The position numbers and the translations under genes are program-made. Under the pieces are notes generated by a model, which was not told the origin of the DNA, ran no database searches, and saw nothing but the letters and a program-made list of their open reading frames with translations. From Locusta migratoria (taxonomy: Eukaryota > Arthropoda > Insecta > Orthoptera > Acrididae), in contig CM048750.1 in the NCBI GenBank assembly GCA_026315105.1, positions 403,096,502-403,160,501 on the forward strand: a stretch of DNA of 64,000 bases, in the 5' to 3' direction. Shown here one piece after another: positions 22,610-34,609 of the stretch; the stretch's first letter is position 1; each line of letters starts with the position of its first letter.

Positions 22610-24090
22610 CGCTGCATTTGTGTTTAAGACCCAACCACTTAGCTAAGAACTGCGTCTTTCATACACTGCTTACTTTGTGGAAACAGGCACAGTACCGTTA
22701 TGTGACCGGATCTATCACGAACTGAAAGAGTGAATCAAAGGTTTAGAAAGAAATTCAGCAAACCCAAGTCACATCCGACCTAGTTAACCATATTTGTATC
22801 GATCAAGTTGTCGTACAAACATTGGTCATATTAAAACGGAAAGGTAAACAGAAAACAGTTCCAGATCCTTCAGAGTACAGTTGAAGAGTAGAAATTAGAA
22901 CCTCGTGCAGAAGAAATAGTATTCCATGTTTTGTTTGGTGGAAACCATAATTCTAGCATTAAATACGAGATATACAAAATTAACGTAGGAAGAAATGACT
23001 GATAATTCAGTTGTTCAATAGAGTTAAGGATCATCCTAGAATTTTTCAATCGATCCGACGAATGTCAAGATCTTCAGATTTGCTGCAAGAGTTGAAAAGG
23101 AAGGTGGTTTGGATCAGTGATCTGGAGGATGATTTCCCCCGAGATTGAACTCCTTATAAGAATGGATGTATATGCCAAGATACTCAAAAGAAAGGTGGTG
23201 AAGTTGGACTTACAGCAGTGGAAACACATCTTGGATGGACGTTCGCTGGAGAGAGGCTAGACCAATCTGTTAATGTTAGTCCAAGTAATCTAACCATCTC
23301 AATGGCTTGTGACGATGCAAAAACGATATGTCAGCTTAGGGACCTACAGACCATTGGTATCTGTGATCCGCTAGAAGACACAACAAATTAAGAGGTCAAG
23401 CAAGATTTCCTCGGCACGTTGAAAAGAGATGATAGTGGCCGCTACATAATAAAACTCCCATGGATAAAGGTGACCCAGAAATCAGTTGCAATAAACACAT
23501 TGCAGAGAAAAGACTTCACAACTGACAAGCTAAAGAAGGGAAATCTGTACAAGAGTTACGATGAGATTTTCAATGACTGGAAGACAGAAGGGTTCATAGA
23601 AGAGGTACCGAATGAAGAATTGGAAAGACGGTGCCATTATCTTCCTCATCGACCACTAATTAAATGCCCGACAACTCCAATCGTCCAGTATTTACCGCTT
23701 CCTGAAAGAGAAGTGTGTCATTGAATGACTGTATATAGAAGGGACCCAAACATGTTCAGTTAATCCCAGACATACTTCTCATATTTCGAGAGAACGCAAT
23801 TGGAGTTTGGTATCCAAACAGCCTTTCAAATGTTTGAGGTTGCGCAAAATTTTTTTGCGTTTCCTATGTGGGAAATTTGCAGTGTGAAGAAAATGAAATT
23901 TTACCGACACTCGCGGGTTGTTGATGGCACTAGCTGCAGCCCGTTTATCCTAGAACACCATCTGACACCTGTGAAGACCTCTTGGTTTCCAAAGTCTCTT
24001 CACCTGATAAGTGCCCAAGGGTACAGAATCCGCAATGGTCGCAGACTGCTTCCCAATCCAAAATACTCTTCTTAAGCTACAGGCTATGGA
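22610..24090 (+). pseudogene. Decayed BEL/Pao LTR-retrotransposon (gag end, protease, RT start)
   Basis: Fragments of one polyprotein occur in order on the + strand, broken by stops and frameshifts. A zinc-knuckle tail (PNHLAKNC) lies near 22635. A protease-region block with LFGGNHN lies near 22930, and a TAVETHLGWTFAG-like block near 23217-23255. The region leading into RT is at 23419-23724 (GRYIIKLPW near its start, then HYLPHRPLIK). RT fragments with IPDILLIFRENAIGVW lie near 23767-23815 and RVVDGTSCSPFILEHHL near 23915-23965. The YLPHRP and IPDILL..R motifs are characteristic of BEL/Pao RTs. The catalytic RT aspartates, RNase H, integrase and LTRs are not seen. It is an old partial copy with no intact gene. 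Confidence 0.8.
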
Positions 24091-24661
24091 ACTATGTTGA
24101 ATAAATATCCTGTAATATTTGTAGGCCTGGGTTTGTGTGTGACATTATGCGACTGAAATTTTCCACAATTTAAGGGTGGGAGGAATGTTTAGAATTTAAA
24201 GTTTGCCAAAGATAAAATGTTATTTGTACTAAGTACTTTGTTTACGTGTATGTAGCACTATGGTTACGGTCAATTAGTGATCTATGAAGTATATCCTTCT
24301 TGGCAGATGTACATTTGTGTGTTATTGTGCGTTTATTAAATGAATTGTAAAATACATGGCGTTATATTGATTAGAGTACAAAGTTTGTCTGGTTTATGGT
24401 CAACTAAGCGTGGTAAAGCACTGGAAAGTGAATCATTTCAGAACTTAGATACATTTTCAAGCGGGTATATGAACACATCAAACAATATTTAAAGGAGCGT
24501 AAATACAGCCTGTTCACTCTAACCATCACGATTTTCCCGCTGACATTCTTAACCCTTTCATTCCCAGTGTTGTTACTCAACACCAAGGTATTAAAAGCTG
24601 ATTAATACCGTATTTTATGTGTCAGTCCTTAAACTCGCATTGTTCATCAGAACGACACTTC
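24091..24661. other. Unannotated spacer
   Basis: AT-rich, with no recognisable feature between the BEL/Pao relic and the Tc1-like transposon. Confidence 0.5.
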
Positions 24662-25540
24662 TACACCACTGGCCATTAAAATTTCTACACCAAGAAGAAA
24701 TACAGATAAACGGGTATTAATTGGACAAATATACTAGAACTGACATGTGACTGTCACGCAATTTGCGTGCATAGATCCTGAGAAATCAGTACCCAGAACA
24801 ACCACCTCTGGCCATAATAACGGCCTTGATACGCCTGGACATTGAGTCATGGATGGCGTGTACAGGTACAGATGCCCATGCAGCTTCAACACGATACCAC
24901 AGTCCCCCCACCCCCCAGGGGGCCCACAGTTCTTTTGTGGGTACGTGTGTGGCGCGCACGGGGCCCCGAGCCGGAGTAGCCTTTCTTCTGCCCCAGGCTG
25001 CTTCACTTTTCCTCCCGGTTTATGCCTTCGCCCCGAGACGGGCGTATTTCACGAGTTCAGGTGTTTTCTTGTTGTCGTTTCTCTTATTCCTTGGTTCCTT
25101 CCTTTCTTACCCTTTGTTTCTCTCTCTCTCCCCTTGTCCTCTCCTAGCCTTCTTCTCCTCATTAGTCTCCGCTTCGGCGTTTGAGACACCTTTCCTTCTT
25201 TCTCTTCACTTCCTCTATTCTTCTTCTTTCCTCCCTGTGCGTGTCTGAAGGCCGACCCACGCATTATCATGCGTAGCAGGTGACGGGGTAACGCGTAATT
25301 CCCCGCCCCGGGTAGACAAGTAGGGCACGTACGTACCCCCTGGTAAAGGCCAGGCCCAGGGAGGGGTGATTACCCGAGCTGGTACCTACCGAACATGCCA
25401 ATTGGTCCCTCCGTCAGTTCTCGGGAGGTGTGACCTGAGGTGTGAACAATCACCTAAGGCGGGTAAGCCCTCGGAGAGGGCCCCCACTAGGAAGGAGCGC
25501 GCCATCGGAGACGCCGGTAATCACGGGGGACACTTCCGCA

Positions 25541-26931
25541 ATGACTTCCTTCTCTTCTTCTCTGACATTGACCCAGAAACGTAAGATAGATTCGCCGCAG
25601 CAAAAGAAGACTCTGCCTAATTTGCCGAAATTTCTTGTTGTGTCGCGCACCGACGGAAAGGATTTCACTTCTGTCAATCCTTTCGTTATACAGAAAGGTG
25701 TTGATGCAATTGCTGGCCCTGTTAAAACCTGTTCGCGTCAGCGCAATGGCTCATTGTTGCTGGAAGTGGAGAGTGCTTTCCAAGCCCAGAAACTTATCCG
25801 GACTACGTTATTGCACACGTTTCCAGTCAAAGTAGAAGCGCACCGTACACTCAACTCGTCACGTGGGGTAGTTTTTACGAGATCCCTTGACGGGTTGTCT
25901 GATGACGACATCCGGTCCTATATGTCCGATCAGGGTGTGACAGCCGTCCACAGGGTGATGAAAAAGGTAGATAACCAGCTGACACCGACTCGTACTGTGT
26001 TTTTGACATTCGACAGAGTTGACCTCCCGTCGAAGGTCAAAGCAGGGTACGAAGTTATCTCAGTCCGCCCTTATATTCCGAACCCAACGCGCTGCTACCA
26101 ATGCCACAGGTACAACCATACCCGTGAACATTGCCCACATGCAGCAAAATGTCACTTGTGGTAGGGACGCCCATGAGGGGGATTGCCCACCTCCGTCCCC
26201 TCACTGCCTTAACTGCAACGGCGACCATGCGGCTTCCTCTCGCGACTGCCCTGTATATAAGGATGAAAAAATCATTCAGCAAATTCGGGTCACGGAGAAG
26301 GTATCAACATCTGCCGCTCGAAAGTTGTTGGCGAGTCGAAAGCCCACTGTCCTCCCAGCGGGTACATACAGTAAGGTCCTCACCTCACCTCGACCTACTA
26401 AGGATTCCAGTACCCAGACTTGTGATTTTACCTTCGCTGACACAGTTGTGCGATCCGCCAGCCCGAAGATTGCCCGTTCCACGTCCCCACTTCCTCCTGC
26501 TGCTCCTAAAGTACAGTCCTCGTCGACCTCTAGTAAACCGCGGGCACCTAAACAAGATGCCCGGACCTTGAAAAAGGAACCCGTCCGTGAGGATTTTCTG
26601 CATTCTCAGGCTTCCCAACCGTCAACTGCCTCTTCCCGCCGTCACTCTTCCAGAAGAGCTGACAAGTAAAAGAGTTCCTCTCCTTCCCCGCCGAGGCGTG
26701 ACCCATCTGTCACGCAGTCCAACAGTTGCCGGCCTCGGCCGTCTTCTGTTTCACCGGGACGCTCCGTTTGCCGGGCGCCCGGCCCTTTACCGGCGGTGGA
26801 AACTGCCCCTCCTGATCAACTCAGGGAGGTGGCAGGCGCGTCGGTCGAACCAATGGAACATGACCCTTTGCCCCCAGACAGCGATAGCAGTGCTCCCTCG
26901 AAATCCGGTCCTCAGCGGCCGTCGAGGTGAC
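25541..26931 (+). pseudogene. LINE ORF1, Gag-like nucleic-acid-binding protein (copy 1), frameshifted
   Basis: The first ATG in frame is at 25541 (MTSFSSSLTL). A conserved region (KFLVVSRTDG, GVDAIAGPVKTC, RTVFLTFDRV) precedes three CCHC-type zinc knuckles: CYQCHRYNHTREHC near 26092-26133, then CGRDAHEGDC and CLNCNGDHAASSRDC (to ~26250). A 2-base loss near 26150, seen by comparison with copy 3, shifts the frame. A TAA at about 26667 then cuts the basic, serine/proline-rich tail, whose reading frame continues to a TGA at 26929-26931 (EPMEHDPLPPDSDS..). The protein normally coats element RNA and delivers it to chromatin. Two lesions make this copy defective. Confidence 0.85.
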
Positions 26932-26979
26932 CCCGCTCGCTACTTGGTTTTTATCCTTATTTCTTCTCTCATTTTTATC

Positions 26980-29900
26980 ATGGCGCTCCTTCAATGGAAC
27001 ATTCGCGGCATTCGTTCTAATCGGGAGGAGTTAAAACTACTCCTTCGATTGCACTGCCCGCTTCTAGTCTGTCTCCAGGAAACTAAGTTGCGTCCACGTG
27101 ATCGTGCAGACTTTCCACACTACACCTCTGTGCGGTTCGACCTGCCACCCGTGGAAGGTGTCCCAGCCCATGGAGGGGTTCTGATGCTCCTTCGAGACGA
27201 CGTCTATTTCCATCCCATTTCCTTGCACACTCACCTACAGGCAGTTGCCGTCCGCATCACCTTATCCACATTTACCTTCTCCCTCTGTAATATATATTCG
27301 CCATCGTCATATGCCCTTACTAGGGCAGATGTGCTAAACCTTGTTGACCAGCTCCCTTCACCTTTCGTGTTGGTAGGCGACTTTAATGCCCACCACCCCC
27401 TATGGGGCTCTCCGGCACCTTGTCCGAGAGGCTCCCTTTTGGTGGACCTTCTCCACCACCTCGATCTTGTCTGCCTCAACACCGGTGCACCGACCTTCCT
27501 TTCTGACACAACACACACTTATTCCCATATAGACCTCGCAATATGCACTCCTCAGCTTGCCGGTCGGTTTGAGTGGTATGCACTTTCTGACACGTACTCA
27601 AGTGACCATTTCCCTTGTATCATCCACTTCCTGCATCATTCCCCATCTCCACGTCCCACCAGTTGGAACATTTCTAAAGCCGACTGGGGGCTTTATTCTT
27701 CCATGGCTGTTTTTCACAATCAGAATTTTCCCAACTGCGACAGTCAGGTCGAATACCTCAGAGGTTATTCTCACTGCTGCTGAACGTTCCATACCTCGTA
27801 CATCCTCTTCTCCACGTCGTGTCCAGGTCCCTTGGTGGACTGCAGCCTGCCGCGACGCGCTTAGAGCCCGACGCCGTGCCTTACGCACCTTCCGCCGCCA
27901 CCCAACTTTGGAGAATTGCATCAATTACAAACGTATGAGAGCGCAGTGCCGTCGTATCATAAACGACAGCAAGAAAGCTTGCTGGACAGCTTTTACTAGT
28001 TCTTTTAACCGTTTTACTCCCTCCACGGTCGTCTGGGGTGGCCTACGCCGTTTGTCCGGTATCAAGGTCCACTCCCCGATTCCTGGCCTGACCGTGGAGA
28101 ACGCGGTCCTCGTGGACCCAGCTGATGTTTCAAACGCATTGGGTCGTTTCTTTGCGGAGGTTTCGAGCTCTGCCCATTACCACCCTGCCTTTCTCCCTCG
28201 CAAACAGGTAGAGGAGGCACGGCCGCCTTCTTTCCGCTCTTTTAATCGTGAAAATTATAACGTCGCCTTCAGCATGCAGGAGCTAGATCGTGCTCTCGCC
28301 CTGTCCCGGTCTTCTGCTCCCGGGCCCGATTCCATTCATATTGAGATGCTGAAGAACCTCTCTCCTGCGGGCAAGTGCTTTCTTCTCAGTACCTACAATC
28401 GCATATGGACTGAAGGTCATGTTCCCACAAGTTGGCGTGAAGCCATTGTTGTCCCCATCCCCAAACCAGGGAAGGACAAACACCTTCCTTCCAGTTATCG
28501 TCCCATTTCTCTGACGAGCTGCGTCTGTAAGGTGATGGAACGCATGGTTAACGCTCGGTTGGTCTGGCTCCTCGAATATCGCCGCCTCCTGACTAATATC
28601 CAATGCGGTTTTCGTCGACACCGCTCTGCTGCTGACCACCTCGTTACGTTGTCGACCTTCATTATGAACAACTTTCTAAAGAAGCGTCAAACAGTAGCCG
28701 TGTTCTTCGACTTGGAGAAGGCATACGATACCTGTTGGAGAGCGGGCATTCTCCGCACATTGCACACATGGGGCCTTCGGGGCCGCCTTCCTCTTTTCAT
28801 TCAAGCGTTTTTGGCGGATCGCAAGTTCCGGGTACGGGTGGGCTCTGTTTTGTCAGATACCTTTTGCCAGGAGAATGGGGTACCACAGGGCTCCGTCTTG
28901 AGTGTGGCGCTCTTTGCCATTGCAATCAATCCGATCGTGGACTGCCTTTCAGCCGACGTCTCCGGATCTCTTTTTGTTGACGATTTCGCAATTTATTGTA
29001 GCGCCCAGCGGACGTGTCTCTTGGAGCGTTCTCTCCAACGCTGTCTTGACCGTCTCTATTCCTGGAGCATCGCCAACGGCTTCCGATTCTCCACTGAGAA
29101 AACTGTGTGTATCAATTTTTGGAGATACAAGGAATTTCTTCCACCTTCTCTACGTCTCGGCCCTGTTGCTCTCCCTTTCGTGGAGACTACGAAATTCTTG
29201 GGACTCATGTTGGATCGGAAACTTTGCTGGTCCACACACGTGTCCTACCTGGCTGCCCGTTGTGCCCGATCCCTTACCGTTCTTCGTGTCCTCAGTGGCA
29301 CGTCATGGGGAGCGGATCGTACCGTCCTGCTTCACCTTTACCAGGCCATTGTTCAGTCGAAGCTCGACTATGGAAGCCTTGTATACTCTTCAGCACGGCC
29401 GTCGATTCTCCGCCGTCTCAACTCTATCCACCATCGTGGATTACGTCTGGCGACCGGTGCATTTTATACCAGCCCTGTTGACAGTCTGTATGCCGAGGCT
29501 GCTGTATTACCCTTGACCAATCGACGTGACATACTCTTGTGTCGGTACGCATGCCGCCTACGGTCGATGCCCAACCATCCATCTTACAGATTATTTTTTG
29601 ACGACTCACTCGATCGCCAATATCAGTTGTCTGCGATTGCCTTGCTTCCACCTGGAGTTCGGTTTCGCCGCCTGCTACAGCGGCTCGATTTTACCCTTCC
29701 TTCCACCCTTCGGTTGAGCGAAAGCCCATTGCCACCGTGGCATCAGGCCCAGGTTCACACACACCTCGAACTTAGTTCGCTCCCCAAGGAGAGCACTCCG
29801 GATTTGGAATACCGCTCGAGGCTTGTCGAACTCCGTTCGCGGTTCGATAATGCCGTATTTATTTACACTGATGGTTCCAAGAGCACTGCCGGTGTCGGAT

Positions 29901-30658
29901 CTGCCTTCGTCGTCGGGGACAACCGTTTCCAATACAAGCTCCCTGACCGGTGCTCGAACTTCACGGCTGAGCTTTTCGCCCTCCACCAGGCCGTTTTGTA
30001 TACCTGCCGCCACCGCCACCCTTTCTATGCCATATGTTCTGACTCCCTTAGTGCCCTGCAGAGTCTTAAGGACCCTTTCTCGAACCATCCTCTCGTGTAT
30101 CGGATCCAACGCTCCCTCCAGTTGCTGGCGGATGACAGCTGTCACGTTTCTTTCCTGTGGGTCCCTGGCCATGTGGGTGTGCCCGGGAATGAGGCCGCCG
30201 ACACAGCAGCCAAGGCAGCAGCTCTTTTGCCTCGCATGGCTACCTTTTTCGTCCCATCGGACGATGTTCAACGGGCTCTTCGCCGGAGTATCGTGTCGCA
30301 ATGGCACAGTGTGTGGCTTTCACTGTACAGCAATAAATTGCGAACTGTCAAACCGATCCCGACCGCTTGGAGGACATCCTCACGCCCCTCTGCGCGGGAG
30401 GTCATCCTGGCTCGGTTGCGGATCGGTCATTGCCGTTTCAGCCACCGTCACTTGCTATCCGCCGAACCTGCACCGCTATGCTCCTGCGGTGAACTGCTGA
30501 CAGTGCGACATGTTTTACTGACTTGTGTTAATTTTAATCATCTCCGTGTAGCCCTTCACTTTCCGTCTACTCTGGAGGAAATTTTAGCTGATGACACACG
30601 AGCAGCTGCTCGAGTTTTGCGTTTTATCAACTTGGCCAACTTATCCAAGGATATTTAA
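26980..30658 (+). pseudogene. LINE ORF2: endonuclease, reverse transcriptase, RNase H (copy 1), one frameshift
   Basis: The start is taken at ATG 26980 (MALLQWNIRG), right at the endonuclease. Domains in order: AP-type endonuclease (WNIRG, LQETKL, VGDFNAHHPLWGS, SDHFP); RT (PGPDSIHIEML, YRPISLTSC, FFDLEKAYDTCW, GVPQGSVLSVALF, and SLFVDDFAIY with the paired aspartates); RNase H (IYTDGSKS, AELFALHQA, CSDSLSAL, GHVGVPGNEAAD, giving the D-E-D-D set); and a C-terminal Cys/His motif (CSCGELLTVRHVLLTC). About 1,226 codons, the usual size. A single small deletion near 27757, between endonuclease and RT, is the only break I see. It overlaps nothing else; antisense frames are shadows. Confidence 0.92.
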
Positions 30659-30753
30659 CTCTTTTAATTGTCTTTTGTCTTTCGTTTTAGCCTCTTGTTG
30701 ATGTTCTGACAGTCACCATTTTTTTGAGATCATAGCGAATCTACGTTCTTGGC

Positions 30754-30821
30754 TGGGCGCTAATGACCATAGAAGTTGTGCGCCCTAAAACCACAAAAAA
30801 AAAAAAAAAAAAAAAAAAAAG
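30754..30821 (+). promoter_or_regulatory. 3' stem-loop and poly-A tail of LINE copy 1
   Basis: GGGCGC (30755-30760) pairs with GCGCCC (30780-30785) across a 19-nt loop, followed by CTAAAACCAC and A24. Copy 2 keeps the same stem at 56211-56241. In non-LTR elements a conserved 3' structure is usually what the reverse transcriptase recognises; here that role is inferred. Confidence 0.75.
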
Positions 30822-31488
30822 CCACTGTTCAAAGTGCCGCCGATGCGAACAAGAGCTGACGGAGACGTGCAACCAATGGCACCCCATACTATCACGCCGG
30901 GTGATACGCCATACTGGCGATGGCGAATACACGCTTCCAATGTGCGTTCACCGCGATGTCGCCAAACACGGATGCGACCATCATGATGCTGTAAACAGAA
31001 CCTGGATTACACACACAAAAAAAAGTTTTGCCATTTGTGCACCCAGGTTCGTCGTTGTGTACACCATCGCAGGCCCTTCTGTCTGTGTTGCAGCGTCAAG
31101 GGTAACCGCAGCGATGATCTGAGCTGCTAGTCCATGCTGCTGCAAACGTCGTCGAACTGTTCGTGCAGATGGTTGTCGTCTAGCAAACTTCCCCATGTGT
31201 TGACTCAGGGATTGAGACGTGGCTGCACTATCCGTTACAGCCATGCGGATAAGATGCCTGCCATCTCGACTGCTAGTGATATGAGGCCGTTGGGATCCAG
31301 AACGGTGTTCCGTATTGCCCTCCTGAACCCACCGATTCCATATTCTGCTAACAGTCATTGGATCGCGACTGACGCGATCAGCAATGTCACGATACGATAA
31401 ATTGCAATCACGAAATCACGATAGGTTACCATCCGACCTTTATCAAAGTCAGAAACGTGATGGTACACATTTCTCCTCCTTACTGAGG
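30822..31488 (-). pseudogene. Tc1-like transposase, N-terminal two thirds, broken
   Basis: Read from about 31488 downward. A degenerate start region (VSDFDKG-like) is followed by the helix-turn-helix block MTVSRIWNRWVQEGNTEHRS, which begins at 31358. Next comes a region rich in R and S (RHLIRMAVTDSAATSQSLSQ) typical of the second DNA-binding half. Nearer 30980-30840 is the catalytic-domain block HHDGRIRVWRHRGERTLEAC, then GVIVWGAIG. The sequence stops at 30822, where the nested LINE tail begins. The second and third catalytic acidic motifs expected next (DNA-R-H type and SPDLSPIE type in Tc1 proteins) are absent; only the C-terminal tail (24786-24905) survives on the other side. Frameshifts near 31390 and 31000 add to the damage. 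Confidence 0.85.
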
Positions 31489-31697
31489 CATCACAACGTT
31501 TCACCAGGCAACATCGGTCAACTGTTTGTGAATGAGAAATCGGTTAGAAACTTTCCTCATGTCAGCACGTGGTCGGTGTAGCCACTGGCGCCAACCTTGT
31601 GTGAATGCTCTGGAAAGCATGTTCTTCCAGTCGGTTAAATTTCGCGTCCGTAGAACGTCATCTTCGTCGTGCTACAATTTTAACGGCGAGGAGTGTA

Positions 31698-33577
31698 GTG
31701 CGACATTTTGCCGCTTGGTACGTCTTGTAGCCACTTCTGAGGCATAATCGATCCATCTTGGTTGTATTACGTGGCTGTGAGCGTGAGTGGTTCGTGTCTT
31801 CATTTCAGCAGTGAATTGTCTTGTATTTGAAGCTGTGACGAAGATTATTGATCAGACTGTTAACAATCAAGAAACTAACGTCCCAAGAAATAAAATACCT
31901 CGATACAGACGTCTGTTGTACAGGAAATACATGACATAAAAACATTTGGTTCAATATTTTGAAAAACACATTTTAATGTTTAGTGCAGTTTATTAATGCA
32001 GTAAACACCGCATTTCAAATTATCGAAAGCTGAATTCATAATGTGGGAATGAAAGGGTTCATACCGTCGTAAACAGCTGAATTGTTGACCTTCATTAGCA
32101 CTGACTTTTCATTTGAAAAGTTATTTAATGAAAATTGCGTCATCAAATTACGAACTTATTAAAATAAATAGTATGCTTCAGTCTTTTCTCCGTTAAGATA
32201 CTGCAAAACCAATTTATCACTAAAACAAAGAATAATATTAAAATAAAGATTAATAAGACGATTTCTGTGTAATCGTCTAAAACATGAAAATCGCGTGACG
32301 AAAATGGTCAACTTCAGATGTTAGCAGACGATTGCTCCGTCAACTTTCTTCTCGAGTCAGCTTTGACTTGACGTCTGAGTGCGGTGAGGGACAGTCTGAA
32401 TGCCGCCATTGGAAATATTGTGGACTGTTCTCACGGGACGTGAGTGTGAATTGACGTATATACAGTAATGAGTTAATTGATTTGCCGTTTTTATTAATGT
32501 GTTACCCATTTCATTCCACCCCGGCGTCCCTATAAGTAGAATGGTCGTTATAAAAGAGCCACTTGTCGTGGATAACACGTATCTTTATTCCGGTAACTAC
32601 AGTCCGCTTTAACTTACGTAATGTATATGTTAAATTCAAGTACTACGGAAGTATTAGCTCAGTGGTAACTACTAAAGGTTACGACGTCATTTCGTGTCAG
32701 ATGATGCTAGTAGTACCATGCAAACACTTTTTAACGTGAGGTGAAGAAAGATGGCGGCGACAGGCATCAGTGACAAGAGGCAGGTTTAACAGTCTATTAT
32801 AGTAATGTATGTCTGCAGGTCAGACGGCTGGTGTCGGTCCCTGCGCAATCTGAAGTGTAGGCCTGTTAACAAGTGGCGGTTAGTGAGCTGTTCAAAACAA
32901 GCTTCCCCAATCCTTGTTTGGAGAACAGTTCGTTCCGGCAGTTGTCAAGCCTGGAGTCGGGCTCTACAGTACTTAAAGAATGTTCAGCGTGAACGAATAC
33001 TGCACGCTGGTGACACGACGTGTGAGTGCCGCCATCAGAAATACATTGTGGAATCGTTTGCAGTGCTTGCCGTTCCAGTTCGGACGTTTTTACGCAGTTT
33101 GGTTATAAAGGAATGTCAGGTTGATTCGAAAATCAGTAGTAGTTTTTTTCCTTAGATGCCAACAGTCTTGTTGTGCAGCACTTAACTTGCCAATCGTGTT
33201 CCTCAAGTTCAGGTCTTGTCTTACGCGATTTTTTCTTCTTTTGCTGTCGTGGAGGTATGTGATACTGCGAAGGAGAATGGAAGTGACGGAACAAGTAAGG
33301 ATTTAAAATTTTATTAAAAATATTCGCATTGACCAGATACTCTAAAAAGGGGTATTTTGACACATCGTTGTGAACCTTTCATATAAGGAAATACGGCATC
33401 ACTGTTTTAAGTCTTAAAGCTAAAAACCGTAAGCGCAGTGTGATAATTTACAGTTCGCTGAAACATGAAATTTGTACTTTCGCCGACTACTCTAGAAAAC
33501 ACCTTCCGTAGAAAGAAATGGTTGGTGTATCGTATCATATCGAGAACACCCGTGCCGCAGATGTAAATAAAAGCCCC
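31698..33577. other. Unannotated AT-rich DNA
   Basis: No gene or classified repeat was identified. A ~25-bp word (TGCCGCCAT..GAAATA..TTGTGGA) occurs near 32400 and again near 33028, perhaps a diverged duplication. Confidence 0.45.
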
Positions 33578-34350
33578 CTAATTGAGATCGCGGATGCCGC
33601 TGCAAAGGCAGTCGTTCCCCTCCCCATTCTGTTCCTCCGTGCCGTAGTGTCCAGGCGTGTGGGACACACATTGGTCTTCCCTTCGAGGCAACAAACTCAG
33701 GGAGATCAGACCCCTCCCTTTTGCGTGATAGACTTTCTCCCAGCCCTGTCGCCGCGAGGTCATTATAGCTCTCCTGCGCATAGGACCAACGAGGTTGGAA
33801 TCTGTTCTAACCTTCTTGCTTAGGACCACAGTCTTAGACTGTGCTTAGGACACTGTCGCAGTTATGCCAACTCGTTTCCAACCAAAATTCCCTACGTTCA
33901 TCGTGCGTGTCCCTACGGACCAAACTGATTAGATTTTTAAAATAAATGAATAAAGGCTACTTACGTATTGGGTGACTTACCCTTTATTCTTACTGTTTAC
34001 AATAAGAAAAAAGGTAAAAAGATACTTTCCTTCTGCATCGTTGGTGAGAAGCCCCTACAGTTTCGAGAAAGTCAAAAGTCCGTACGTGTAGCGACATGTC
34101 CCTACGGTTGACAACACTGCACTGTCGTCTTAGCCACCGCCACTTACTGCGTGGCGATTCTGCCCCACTTTGCGGCCACTGTTCCCCTTCTGGGGCATTG
34201 CCTGTTCTTTAACCGTCTCCGTCAAAATTTGTTTTCGGTCTGGGTTGTCTGATGTTTCAGCTGATGACTTGCGCTCTTTTGATCGCGTCCTACTTTTCTC
34301 CGCCACAATATCAAGGACAGGAAATTTAGCTCTCCCTCTCCTTAATCCTT
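33578..34350 (+). mobile_element. Fragment of I-clade LINE ORF2 3' end, interrupted
   Basis: Positions 33578-33650 translate to EIADAAAKAVVPLP, matching the RNase H terminus (GNEAADTAAKAAALLP) of copies 1 and 2. Positions 34126-34350 match the C-terminal coding DNA of copy 2, including the TTTAACCGTCTCCGTCA and TCAGCTGATGACTTG-type words. About 475 bp of unrelated sequence (33651-34125) replaces the ~210 bp expected between them. Many stops; a relic. Confidence 0.75.
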
Positions 34351-34609
34351 AAAGTCGTTACATTTCGTAATAGACGCATATGAAGACAGTAGTTCTGGTA
34401 AAAAATTACTAACCTGGACGTAACATGTTTTGCATTTGCAGAGCACTTAATATATATTAATGAAGTTCTGGAGAATGTTTTACATAAAGTGCTTACTTTT
34501 ATCAGTTTCAACAGTTGAATTTATTTTCCCATTTTTTTTTTTCGAACACTGACCTACGATTTTAAAGGAATTTATATTCGTGTATTTATACAACCATTCG
34601 GATCTCTGG
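34351..34609. other. Unannotated spacer
   Basis: AT-rich with no recognised feature. Confidence 0.5.

Larger units (their letters stand above)
24906..30821 (+). mobile_element. I-clade-like non-LTR retrotransposon, nearly full length (copy 1)
   Basis: It has a pyrimidine-rich 5' leader (24906-25540), ORF1 with zinc knuckles, ORF2 with endonuclease, RT and RNase H, and a 3' end with a GGGCGC..GCGCCC hairpin followed by poly-A (30797-30820). It sits in the Tc1-like transposon in the opposite orientation. No target-site duplication is visible: the left flank ends ..GATACCACAGT and the right begins GCCACTGTTC, and transposon sequence between the two flanks is missing. I assign it to the I group because an RNase H domain follows the RT and because of the FVDD catalytic box; Nimb-like is possible. 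Confidence 0.9.
24664..31695 (-). mobile_element. Tc1-like DNA transposon, split by a nested LINE
   Basis: The ends are imperfect inverted repeats: CACCACTGGCCATTAAAATT at the left, and its diverged mirror ending at 31695 on the right. Each is flanked by TA (24662-24663 and 31696-31697), the Tc1/mariner target duplication. Transposase remnants are on the minus strand on both sides of the nested LINE (24906-30821). The right part encodes the N-terminal DNA-binding region and the first part of the catalytic domain. The left part encodes the last ~40 residues, ending ARGGCSGY and a stop at 24786-24788. The coding stretch between these parts is missing. It is non-functional. Confidence 0.9.

Noticed and set aside
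25049..25270. Small frames in the pyrimidine-rich LINE leader (also at 62609-63130)
   Set aside because: They lie in the untranslated leaders of copies 1 and 3; composition-driven, with no domain.
29675..30307. 210-codon minus-strand frame opposite LINE ORF2
   Set aside because: Antisense shadow of the RNase H region.
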